Of a stretch of DNA of 51,030 nt, positions 42,464-50,149 are shown one piece after another (position 1 is the first letter of the stretch; each line of letters begins with the position of its first letter). The stretch is from JABIEQ01 sp964516055. GTDB lineage: Bacteria > Patescibacteriota > Patescibacteriia > Magasanikbacterales > UBA922. The stretch is from NCBI GenBank assembly GCA_964516055.1, contig CAZEYK010000001.1, positions 1-51,030 of the forward strand. Reading direction: 5' to 3'. The position numbers and the translations under genes are program-made. The notes beneath the pieces are model-generated. The model made no database searches, was not told the DNA's origin, and saw only the letters and a list, made by a program, of their open reading frames with translations.

Positions 42464-45249
42464 AATTCTTTTAAAAAATCAGTGAATAACATTTTATTAG
42501 CAACAACGTACTTATATGATTCAAAAAACTGAACACCGTATTTAACGGCTAATTCACCATCAAACCATCTCATCGGCCAAACAAATGCTTCCCGAAGTAA
42601 CCGAAAACGTAATGCATCGAAAAAATATTTTTTTTCACTATCAGTAAATGAACGAATTGATTGGTAACCTTTCAAAAAAGAAGTAATTAAATTAACTTGA
42701 GGAATTCCATTATTAAAAGCCATCCAGATAAGCGGAGTCATAACATCAAATAACAAAATTCCCCGATAACAATTATTAAAATCAATAAAATGCAATTGTC
42801 CATCAGAATCTACAATAATATTTTCAGGTTTAACATCTTGATGAGTAGTTCCTATAGGTAATTCCACATCAAAATTCATCTGAGAAATTTCATTTCGTAT
42901 ATAAGAAACAAACTCATTAACATTTGGAAAATTCCTATTCATAACACTACCAGCATATTCGTCAACAAAAGACACAATATCATTATATTCCCACGTTTGT
43001 TTAGGTACCGATTGTTTCAGATCTTGCAAAATCACATGCATACGCCCCAATAATACTCCAACATCATGCAATTGTTCCTCTGTGGCAGAAGATAATATTT
43101 CACCAGGAATATATGTAAACAACGCATATTGTTTATTATTCATCGAAGTACCATATGTTTGTGCATTCAATAGTGGATGGATATAAGGACAAGGAAATTG
43201 TTGTAAAGCTAATGCAGTAAGAATAGAAAGTTCATAGGCAACTTGTTCCTGACTATCAAAATTATATTGCTTAAACAAATACAATCCCTCTGTAGAGTTC
43301 ACTAAATAATTAGTATTAACAACACCCATAGTTATTTCATCTACTTTTGTAGGATGAATACCATACTCAGATTGAACAATATGCGAAATATCCAAGGTAG
43401 CATAACTACGTCGAATAGCTTCTTCTAAATGGATATCATTACAAGTAACAAAATAATAATTATCGTTATGCCAAATAGATCCAATACGATCAACAAGTAC
43501 AAATCTCGCTTGATTTCCATGATACTTTTTACTAAATTTCATCGAATCCAAAATGGCTTGAAAATCTATATCATCTGGAATAGTATGAGGTAAATTATAC
43601 TTTTGTAACATAGCAATTTGTTTTTCTACAGTGTCATCATCACATATGCCCAACACTCGTGAAAGTTCAGCAGAAACACGCATTCCAATAGCAACAGACT
43701 CCCCATGTAATAGTCTATACCCAGATAAATGTTCTACCGCATGCCCAACTTCATGACCATACTGATTAACAAGCGCAATTTTTTCTTCATCATAATCTTG
43801 AGAAATAGAATCAACCTTTAATGTAGATGCTCTACGAACAACTTCTTCAAGAAAATCTAAATTTTTAATTTCCCCATTATATTCATCAAAAAATGTATAA
43901 AAATCAACATCCTGAGCAAAAGCTTGTTTAAGACATTCAGCAAGACCATCATAAACATATTTATCTTCAAGAGTCATTAAAGTAGCAGGATCAACGATTA
44001 CCTTTAATGGACTATAATAACTCCCAAGCATATTTTTTCCCAAAGTACCATTCACTCCCTGCTTTAACGCAATAGCAGCGTCACTTTGAGACAAAACAGT
44101 AGTAGGAAAACTAACAAATCCAATACCTCTATAAATTGTTGATGCAAGAAAACCGGCCAAATCTTTTACGACTCCCCCACCGACAGACATAATAATAGAT
44201 TTTTTATCAATTCCCTGAGAAATCATATAATCAGCAAGTCTAATATATTCAGAAATACTTTTTGTATTTTCACCTGGATCAACCAATATTTTTTCTATAC
44301 GATAGCCTAGACCTTTAAATTGCTTATAAATATTCTCCCCATAAAATTTATCAATATTTCTATCAACGACAATATAATGGGGAGAATAAAATGATTCATG
44401 AGGAATAATTTCATATTGATCAATATGATCAAGTATTCCTCTTTCTATAACAACATCAAAACGAAGCTTTTTATCATAATCATACACCGTTGACGGAATT
44501 AACGCTGTATAACTTGGGGTAGGATGATCTTCAGAAACACCAACATTTCTACAAAGAAAAGATTCTGCACGAATCAAATCAACCGGTAAATTGATGTCAA
44601 ACCATCTATGTTTAAATTCTGCAGAAAAAATATCATTTGCATTTCCATACTTTGCAAGCACATCACTACAAGTACGTGTGGTGTCATCAACAAAACCCAT
44701 TAAATCAAAATATCCGTTCAAACTTAAACGATATAATCCAGCTTCATACAATGGCAAACCTGTTGAACCGGTATCTTCATAAATAAGTTTTCCATCAACA
44801 AGATGAACATGAACAGTCGCCCCAGAGTCAACACCATACATAGCTCGAGCACCCACCAAAACTTCAACATCACCTTCAAAAGTAAAAGCAGACAGTGGGC
44901 TTTCCTGAAAAACAAGATCACACATACTCACAAAAAAATCATTAGCGATGAATCCACTATCGATAAGTGTTGAAATAGACTTCATTGCTGAAATCATATT
45001 AGCATCATGATCAATTTCAATGTAAGTAATATTCTTTTTTTCAAATAATTCTTTTTTTATCAACGAATCATATTTTCTAATAACAATAACAATATTTTCT
45101 ACTCCCATTTCTTCATAACGCTTTACACTACGCATGATCAATGTTTCTCCTCCAACCTTAACTAACGGTTTAGGTGTTTCAAAAATATCTAACCTTCTGC
45201 CAAGACCACCTGCCAAAATTACTCCTATATTAATATTTTTTGATGACAT
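42460..45249 (-). CDS. Trifunctional nucleotidyltransferase - sugar phosphate cyclase - kinase
   Basis: 929 residues with three domains. (1) 1-235, nucleotidyltransferase: VILAGGLGRRLD (10-21), TPKPLVKVGGE, DLVF metal site; resembles inositol-1-phosphate cytidylyltransferase. (2) about 260-610, AroB-type cyclase: GGGVVKDLAGF (357-367), SFPTTVLSQSD, GKNMLGSYYSP, metal ligands Glu438, His499 and His515. DHQ synthase has GGKTGVN where this has ALKQGVN, closer as I recall to 2-deoxy-scyllo-inosose synthases. (3) about 620-929, APH/choline-kinase fold: HQDVKPEN (803-810) and FIDF (Asp823). All three active sites look complete. Together they could cyclise a sugar phosphate, phosphorylate the cyclitol and activate it. 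The dehydrogenase at 45259 fits the missing redox step. Confidence 0.93.
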   Translation of the reverse strand: MSSKNINIGVILAGGLGRRLDIFETPKPLVKVGGETLIMRSVKRYEEMGVENIVIVIRKYDSLIKKELFEKKNITYIEIDHDANMISAMKSISTLIDSGFIANDFFVSMCDLVFQESPLSAFTFEGDVEVLVGARAMYGVDSGATVHVHLVDGKLIYEDTGSTGLPLYEAGLYRLSLNGYFDLMGFVDDTTRTCSDVLAKYGNANDIFSAEFKHRWFDINLPVDLIRAESFLCRNVGVSEDHPTPSYTALIPSTVYDYDKKLRFDVVIERGILDHIDQYEIIPHESFYSPHYIVVDRNIDKFYGENIYKQFKGLGYRIEKILVDPGENTKSISEYIRLADYMISQGIDKKSIIMSVGGGVVKDLAGFLASTIYRGIGFVSFPTTVLSQSDAAIALKQGVNGTLGKNMLGSYYSPLKVIVDPATLMTLEDKYVYDGLAECLKQAFAQDVDFYTFFDEYNGEIKNLDFLEEVVRRASTLKVDSISQDYDEEKIALVNQYGHEVGHAVEHLSGYRLLHGESVAIGMRVSAELSRVLGICDDDTVEKQIAMLQKYNLPHTIPDDIDFQAILDSMKFSKKYHGNQARFVLVDRIGSIWHNDNYYFVTCNDIHLEEAIRRSYATLDISHIVQSEYGIHPTKVDEITMGVVNTNYLVNSTEGLYLFKQYNFDSQEQVAYELSILTALALQQFPCPYIHPLLNAQTYGTSMNNKQYALFTYIPGEILSSATEEQLHDVGVLLGRMHVILQDLKQSVPKQTWEYNDIVSFVDEYAGSVMNRNFPNVNEFVSYIRNEISQMNFDVELPIGTTHQDVKPENIIVDSDGQLHFIDFNNCYRGILLFDVMTPLIWMAFNNGIPQVNLITSFLKGYQSIRSFTDSEKKYFFDALRFRLLREAFVWPMRWFDGELAVKYGVQFFESYKYVVANKMLFTDFLKEL

Positions 45250-45258
45250 AATAGAGTA

Positions 45259-46278
45259 TTAATACGTTACAATACATTTAAGAGTCTTCCTTTCCCTAGT
45301 TGCAACAAAAGCATCACTTATATTGTTAAGATGATAAATATATTCCTTAGAAATATAATATTCATGATTAAGCATACCTGCATGCCATTGTTCAATAACA
45401 ACATCATGCGCACTAGCTTCATCGTACAACTCCCCATTAAAAAATTGTATATCTCCTTGAGCTTTTATCACAGGTATACGATATTCATGATAAGCATTTA
45501 GCCCATATAAACCAATTTTCCCTTTATCACCTAAAAATGGGATAACTGCATCCAAATTTAAACAATCTCCTATAGTGTCAATAATTAAATCAAATTGAGT
45601 ATTATTATCATACAATGTACCAGCTACATTTTCATTAGTATACGGAATATATAAATTAGCACCTGCAGATAAAAATAATTTTTCACGCAAAGAACTACCA
45701 ATAACCGTAATCCTAAATGACTTATTCCGAGTATGCTCCAAAAAAGCCATAGCATTAGCTCCACTCCCAATGATACAGACTGATTGCCCCGAAGAAACAT
45801 CCATTCTGGTTAAAAAAGAAAGAGTTTCTCGCCAAGTAATAATCATCGTAGATGCAACAGGATCAACCCATTCAGGTAAAACCCTATGTACCCTATAACA
45901 ATCCCATTGAGATTGAGGGAGTGCATCATCTCGCATAGCTTGCCAGTCAGTAGCAACAGAATATTCAGCAAATGCTCCATACGCAATAGAATATGGACTA
46001 TCAGAAGGAAAAACATTGAACACACGAGTCACAACATCTCCCAGATTAATATGTCTTACTTTTTTCCCAATACCAATAACTTTTCCAATTCCTTCATGAC
46101 CAAGCACCGTTGGATAAAAAATTTTTTTATAATGTAAACCATCAATAATATGAGTATCCGTACCACTACAAATTCCTGTCGCAATAGTTTTACATAAAAC
46201 ATCATAATCACCAACAATAGGTTCCGGTAAATCACGGACCTCAAGGTTGCCAGGAGTAACTACAACAGCAGCTTTCAT
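45259..46278 (-). CDS. Zinc-dependent alcohol dehydrogenase (MDR family)
   Basis: 339 residues. Catalytic zinc ligands Cys37 (GICSGTD) and His61-Glu62 (LGHEG), Rossmann motif GSGANAMAF (172-180 region). The four-Cys structural zinc lobe of yeast-type enzymes is missing. It lies 9 bp upstream of the cyclase fusion gene. MDR enzymes of this kind oxidise or reduce cyclitol ketones in aminocyclitol pathways (for example 2-deoxy-scyllo-inosamine dehydrogenase), so a cyclitol role is inferred. Confidence 0.88.
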   Translation of the reverse strand: MKAAVVVTPGNLEVRDLPEPIVGDYDVLCKTIATGICSGTDTHIIDGLHYKKIFYPTVLGHEGIGKVIGIGKKVRHINLGDVVTRVFNVFPSDSPYSIAYGAFAEYSVATDWQAMRDDALPQSQWDCYRVHRVLPEWVDPVASTMIITWRETLSFLTRMDVSSGQSVCIIGSGANAMAFLEHTRNKSFRITVIGSSLREKLFLSAGANLYIPYTNENVAGTLYDNNTQFDLIIDTIGDCLNLDAVIPFLGDKGKIGLYGLNAYHEYRIPVIKAQGDIQFFNGELYDEASAHDVVIEQWHAGMLNHEYYISKEYIYHLNNISDAFVATRERKTLKCIVTY

Positions 46279-46284
46279 AATTCA

Positions 46285-47055
46285 TTACTTATTATACAAT
46301 TTTTGAGAATAAATAAGATAAAAATGTTTCAAAAATAAAGACACGTAAAAAAACATATATCCTATCGCAAAAAACATCACTCCATAGTCAACAATATGAA
46401 ACAATGAGCACACAAACAATACAAAAAAAACACCAGTTGAACTCAAAAAATTCTTATTCACTCGTGCCATAATGACATATATCGTACTTGCAAAACTTCG
46501 CGATACAATTACAGGGATACTCTCACCAAAAACAGCATCGTTCTTCTTTTGTTCAATAAGTTGTTGAAGCTGCAAAATCCGAGCATCAAGTAATCGATAC
46601 TCAAGTTTAGTAATACTTGCGATAGCCCCACATAAAAGAAATATTACCCCATATCCTTGGACATATAAAGCCACCCCCAAAATGAACGGAGCAAACCCAT
46701 ATTGAACATCATGACTAACAGGTTCCGTATATACACCACCAAGTAAACTCTTTTGTTCACGAAATCGTGCAACTTCTCCATCACACCCATCAAACACAAT
46801 AGATAAAAAGATAATCAAAGAACCAAGGATATTCATGAAAGTAGTATCAAAAAAGAACATACCTATCCCAATAAAAAAGGTAACAACGCTTAATATAGTG
46901 ATATTATTAGGAGTAATAGCTGTTTTCAAAAATATTTTCGTACAATAAATAGAAAAAATTCGAGAAAACAATCCCACCCAACTTTCACGTTTTGGATCGG
47001 GTGCTGTTTTTTGACAAATTGCACGAAGCTCTTTTATAGAATAATTTTTTTTCAT
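46285..47055 (-). CDS. CDP-alcohol phosphatidyltransferase-family membrane enzyme, unusual motif
   Basis: 256 residues from the ATG at 47055; the longer start at 47103 only adds a hydrophobic stretch. Five or six membrane helices. The family motif opens normally, DGCDGEVARF (89-98), then SLLGG, but the two later aspartates (expected four residues apart after Gly) are replaced in YTEPVSHD. N-terminal soluble part of about 40 residues. Members swap CMP of a CDP-alcohol for another alcohol at the membrane, as in inositol-phosphate lipid or di-inositol phosphate synthesis. Placed beside the cyclitol genes it may transfer the cyclitol phosphate. Confidence 0.83.
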   Translation of the reverse strand: MKKNYSIKELRAICQKTAPDPKRESWVGLFSRIFSIYCTKIFLKTAITPNNITILSVVTFFIGIGMFFFDTTFMNILGSLIIFLSIVFDGCDGEVARFREQKSLLGGVYTEPVSHDVQYGFAPFILGVALYVQGYGVIFLLCGAIASITKLEYRLLDARILQLQQLIEQKKNDAVFGESIPVIVSRSFASTIYVIMARVNKNFLSSTGVFFVLFVCSLFHIVDYGVMFFAIGYMFFYVSLFLKHFYLIYSQKLYNK

Positions 47056-47126
47056 AATGTTATGGAAACACACGCAGAAAATTTTCTTAATGATAAATAA
47101 CAAAAAGTTAATATCCCCTATAAAAA

Positions 47127-48260
47127 CTATGAACGAATAAATGACAAAATACGTGATGCCCTACTATCCCAAGAAAATGAACATCCCTTTTCATACGCTG
47201 CTAAAGAGATAGTCTTTCCTAAAAAATTATCAGTAAGCAATGTTGTCACTTTCTTAGCCAAATCTACCGAATCATCAGGAGAACAAAGAAGTGCATTCTT
47301 CTCATCAACCAGATATGCCGAAAAACTCTCAATATCACTCGCAACAATTGGTACACCAGACACCATATACTCAAATAATTTAATAGGTGTGGTATAAGAG
47401 GCAGAACGTTCTTCTTTTGCCGTATTTGGAAGTACCAACACATCAGCAGATTTAATAAATCTAATAATATCATGGTGCTTCACAAACGGGTGAACATATA
47501 CATTATTAATACCTTTTTCTTCTATATACTTTTCAACAAGTTCACGATCCTGAGGAATTCCACCAATCAAACAAACATTTGCATCGATGAATGCAGCAGC
47601 ATCAATCAAAGTGTAAATTCCCTTCCATTTATAAAAATGTCCAACATACAAAACGACAGGACGCTTTTCAGAAAAAGAAAATGCTGATTGCCATACACGC
47701 ACATCTCGAGACACTCCCTCAAATTCTTTTACATCTACCCCATTGGGGGCTACTAATATAGCATCTAACGGCACATCATGCTGCTTATACAAAGACAACA
47801 AATTTTCTGCAACAACCACTTTTTTTGTAATGTTGCGCACAAACAAGAAATATAATGAGCGAAACCGTTTCTTTGGTTCATGATCTTCAAACACCACCAT
47901 TTTTCCAAATATACTCAACAAAAAGCATACTGTCAGCTCGCGCGAATAAATCACATCATATTTACCAAACAATCCATAAAAAAATGCAAAAATGGTAAAA
48001 CTTACTCGTTGCAAGAAAAAATACATCTTATGAAATGGTGTTTCCAAAAAAGAAAAAACGTTAGGGACAAACGTCATCGGAATATTATCTTCTACATGAT
48101 AAAATGAACGATAACCATCCGTAATATGATTCCGTCGTCGAGGCAACAAAAGCCGAACATTTTCCCCCGCACGGATAAAAGCTTCAATCGTTTTCACAAT
48201 CTGAAGCCCATGAGCTTTTTCAGTAGGAATGCGTGAATTAGCAATATATAAAATATTCAT
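47127..48260 (-). CDS. Glycosyltransferase family 4
   Basis: 377 residues. N-terminal NILYIANSRIPTEKAHGLQI, hinge and donor domain with VAPNGVDVKEF, VVLYVGHFYKWKG, ADVLVLPN and TPIKLFEYMVSGVPIVASD, a GT4 (GT-B, retaining) pattern. Two hydrophobic segments near 80-125 may lie on the membrane. It adds a sugar to the growing lipid-linked glycan on the cytoplasmic face. Second gene after the regulator (1 bp gap). Confidence 0.92.
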   Translation of the reverse strand: MNILYIANSRIPTEKAHGLQIVKTIEAFIRAGENVRLLLPRRRNHITDGYRSFYHVEDNIPMTFVPNVFSFLETPFHKMYFFLQRVSFTIFAFFYGLFGKYDVIYSRELTVCFLLSIFGKMVVFEDHEPKKRFRSLYFLFVRNITKKVVVAENLLSLYKQHDVPLDAILVAPNGVDVKEFEGVSRDVRVWQSAFSFSEKRPVVLYVGHFYKWKGIYTLIDAAAFIDANVCLIGGIPQDRELVEKYIEEKGINNVYVHPFVKHHDIIRFIKSADVLVLPNTAKEERSASYTTPIKLFEYMVSGVPIVASDIESFSAYLVDEKNALLCSPDDSVDLAKKVTTLLTDNFLGKTISLAAYEKGCSFSWDSRASRILSFIRS

Positions 48261-48261
48261 A

Positions 48262-48516
48262 CTAATCAGGCCACTTGTTTATAACACCGGTAACCTTTTC
48301 CTTTGCCTGTAAATAAACATCTACTGATTTCTCTTCAAGCTCGGGAGAAATTAATCGCAAAATTTCTTTCCCCAAAATACGATATTGCCCACCTACTTTA
48401 TTGGCACGCAAAATCCCCTTCTTGAGCAGACGTTTGATGGTACTTTCACTAACCTTAAGGAGTATTTGTGCTTCACTCGTTGTATATACAGCATGCTGTT
48501 TAATTTCTTGTTCCAT
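48262..48516 (-). CDS. Excisionase/MerR-like helix-turn-helix regulator
   Basis: 84 residues. Residues about 11-56 read as a winged helix of the HTH_17/excisionase group: YTTSEAQILLKVSESTIKRL, KKGILRANKVGGQYRI, then LGKEILRLI. No partner integrase is near, so it is more likely a transcription factor (BldC-like) than an excisionase. It is the first gene of the 34-kb glycan run and its start lies 8 bp after a consensus -10 box. Tandem repeats over the -35 box suggest that it controls its own operon. Confidence 0.87.
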   Translation of the reverse strand: MEQEIKQHAVYTTSEAQILLKVSESTIKRLLKKGILRANKVGGQYRILGKEILRLISPELEEKSVDVYLQAKEKVTGVINKWPD

Positions 48517-48524
48517 ATACTAAA

Positions 48525-48553
48525 AGTATACCAACAGTGTCACAAGGTGTCAA
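48525..48553 (-). promoter_or_regulatory. Main promoter of the glycan locus
   Basis: Minus strand TTGACA (48553-48548), 17-nt spacer, TATACT (48530-48525): a full-consensus -35 and near-consensus -10. It drives the regulator and, as the following genes are spaced 1-70 bp with no obvious terminator, probably the whole run to 21524 or 14638. Confidence 0.8.
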
Positions 48554-48565
48554 CAGGTGTCAACA
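48536..48565 (-). repeat. Three tandem 10-bp operator-like repeats over the -35 box
   Basis: Minus strand reads TGTTGACACC, TGTTGACACC, TTGTGACACT without spacers (48565-48536). Two copies are identical, the third has changes. The period of 10 bp puts all copies on one helix face. The middle copy contains the -35 TTGACA. Confidence 0.75.
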
Positions 48566-48584
48566 ATACACAAATATTAGCCAA

Positions 48585-48608
48585 TTTTAGACAATCAACT
48601 GTCTAAAA
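48585..48608. other. Perfect hairpin at the end of the upstream glycosyltransferase gene
   Basis: TTTTAGACA (48585-48593), loop ATCAAC, TGTCTAAAA (48600-48608); it covers the stop codon at 48587. AT-rich with only a short T run, so at best a weak terminator before the main promoter. Confidence 0.4.
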
Positions 48609-49399
48609 CGATAATACGATATAACAATATGATAACGAATATACCGCCAAACTTGTTTAGGAGGTAATGAATGCGAAAAACCATGACGAACATAAATAAA
48701 AAATGAAACAAAAGAAATCTTAACTGCTCTTGCCAAATTTTTAAAAACAGAAATAAATATAACCTTCCTTTTACCTTTTGCCGATTCCCCAGTGAGAAAC
48801 TTTTTACGAGCGATAGACAAATAAAAATTATCTTTTTTTATACATTTTTTAAAATCAGGAGTATATCCATAAAAGCACTCCTTCATATCCATAAGTTCAA
48901 TATCTTCTGGAACTATTAATTTTTCATGAACCGGTTTATTTTTATTCCAATGTATCCCACCTTTTTTATTATACAAACGAATATAAGGAACTTTTTGAGC
49001 AAAAGAATATTTAACAATCCTGTTATCAATAATTGGCCAAAATGAAATTCTAAACGCTTTTTTTTCATCAGGACTTTTTTTTAAATTATTACGAATTTCT
49101 TCTATTAATCCATCAGACAAAAACTCATCAGAATCAAGCATCAATAGCCAATCACACTTTGCCAAACTTGCTGATTTAATTCTCATGGCGCCAAAATTCT
49201 CAATCATTACATTAGATTCATCTGTATCAACCTGCTTGAATACAGGTACACCAAAATTTTTAGCTATTTCCAAAGTTCTATCAGTACTATTTCCATCCAA
49301 CAAAAAAACATCTTGAAAATCTTTCAAACTATCCAAACATCTTTCCAAAGTATTTTCAGAATTCAACGTCAAAAGCGGAACCGAACAATTAATTTTCAT
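48587..49399 (-). CDS. Glycosyltransferase family 2
   Basis: 270 residues. GT-A fold: CSVPLLTLNSENTLERCLDS, FLLDGNSTDRT (33-43), DWLLMLDSDEFLSD with DxD at Asp-Ser-Asp, and ENFGAM between them. The C-terminus is basic and hydrophobic (FVSFFIYVRHGFSHS) and probably binds the membrane. Last gene of the unit that enters from the right side. It resembles WaaE/KdtX-like transferases in layout; donor unknown. Confidence 0.9.
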   Translation of the reverse strand: MKINCSVPLLTLNSENTLERCLDSLKDFQDVFLLDGNSTDRTLEIAKNFGVPVFKQVDTDESNVMIENFGAMRIKSASLAKCDWLLMLDSDEFLSDGLIEEIRNNLKKSPDEKKAFRISFWPIIDNRIVKYSFAQKVPYIRLYNKKGGIHWNKNKPVHEKLIVPEDIELMDMKECFYGYTPDFKKCIKKDNFYLSIARKKFLTGESAKGKRKVIFISVFKNLARAVKISFVSFFIYVRHGFSHSLPPKQVWRYIRYHIVISYYRFRQLIV

Positions 49400-49432
49400 A
49401 CTAATCTGAATACTAAATTATTTTTTGTACAT

Positions 49433-50149
49433 TTACTCATTAAGTTTACACACCCAAAATATTTCTCCGCAATATTCAGGCAAATTACGTCCCACTTCAA
49501 ACAAAGCATCACAATATTCATTAGACAAATTTTCCATTTCTTTATTTGGCAAAAATTTTAATAAAATACCTGATTTATTAACTATCTCCAATCCACTCTT
49601 CGCCAATAATTCACCTAAAGAATTAAAATCAAAATATCTCTGGTGCCCAACTTCATGATCTCTTTCATTAAGATCATAAATAGTACTAATAAACCCCATT
49701 TCTTTTCCAATTTGACGATGAATAGAATTAGCATTGGGCACTATTATTACTACATACCCTTCTGGTGTCATGTAATTTTTTACTTTATTCAACATAAGCA
49801 AAGGATCATGGAGATGTTCCAGTATGTCAATCAAAAAAATCAAATCCATTTTTTGTTCAGGAAAATCATTCTTTTCAACATCCAACTCAATAAAATGAAA
49901 TTTGGAATCACTCTGAAATTTTTCCTTTGCCTGATCCAAATATTTTAGATCAGCATCAATACAAAAAACACTTGTACAATTTTTTATCATGTCAGAGACA
50001 TCATTTATCTTTTCTATTACATCTCCAGGGCCACAACCAACGTCAGCAATAGATTGAATTTTAATGCTACTAAAAAAATCAACTATAGCTTTGGCCCTGT
50101 ATTTTCCCATGACAGCATTAAAATCTTCTTTATATTGATTGGTAATCAT
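49433..50149 (-). CDS. SAM-dependent methyltransferase (class I)
   Basis: 238 residues. Motif I IADVGCGPGDVIEKI, acidic FCIDADLKYL, LDVEKNDFP, then DLIFLIDILEHLHDP and GYVVIIVPNANS: the Methyltransf_11/23 pattern. It starts in a 4-bp overlap with the epimerase-HAD gene. A sugar or lipid-linked glycan is the probable acceptor, from location only. A 33-bp gap separates it from the GT2 gene. Confidence 0.9.
   Translation of the reverse strand: MITNQYKEDFNAVMGKYRAKAIVDFFSSIKIQSIADVGCGPGDVIEKINDVSDMIKNCTSVFCIDADLKYLDQAKEKFQSDSKFHFIELDVEKNDFPEQKMDLIFLIDILEHLHDPLLMLNKVKNYMTPEGYVVIIVPNANSIHRQIGKEMGFISTIYDLNERDHEVGHQRYFDFNSLGELLAKSGLEIVNKSGILLKFLPNKEMENLSNEYCDALFEVGRNLPEYCGEIFWVCKLNE

Noticed and set aside
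48262..48516. Excisionase of a prophage or integrative element
   Set aside because: Fold is compatible, but no integrase, attachment repeat or phage gene is near and it heads the glycan operon.
48536..48565. Start of a CRISPR array
   Set aside because: The three repeats are 10 bp long and lie head to tail without spacers; they overlap a promoter.
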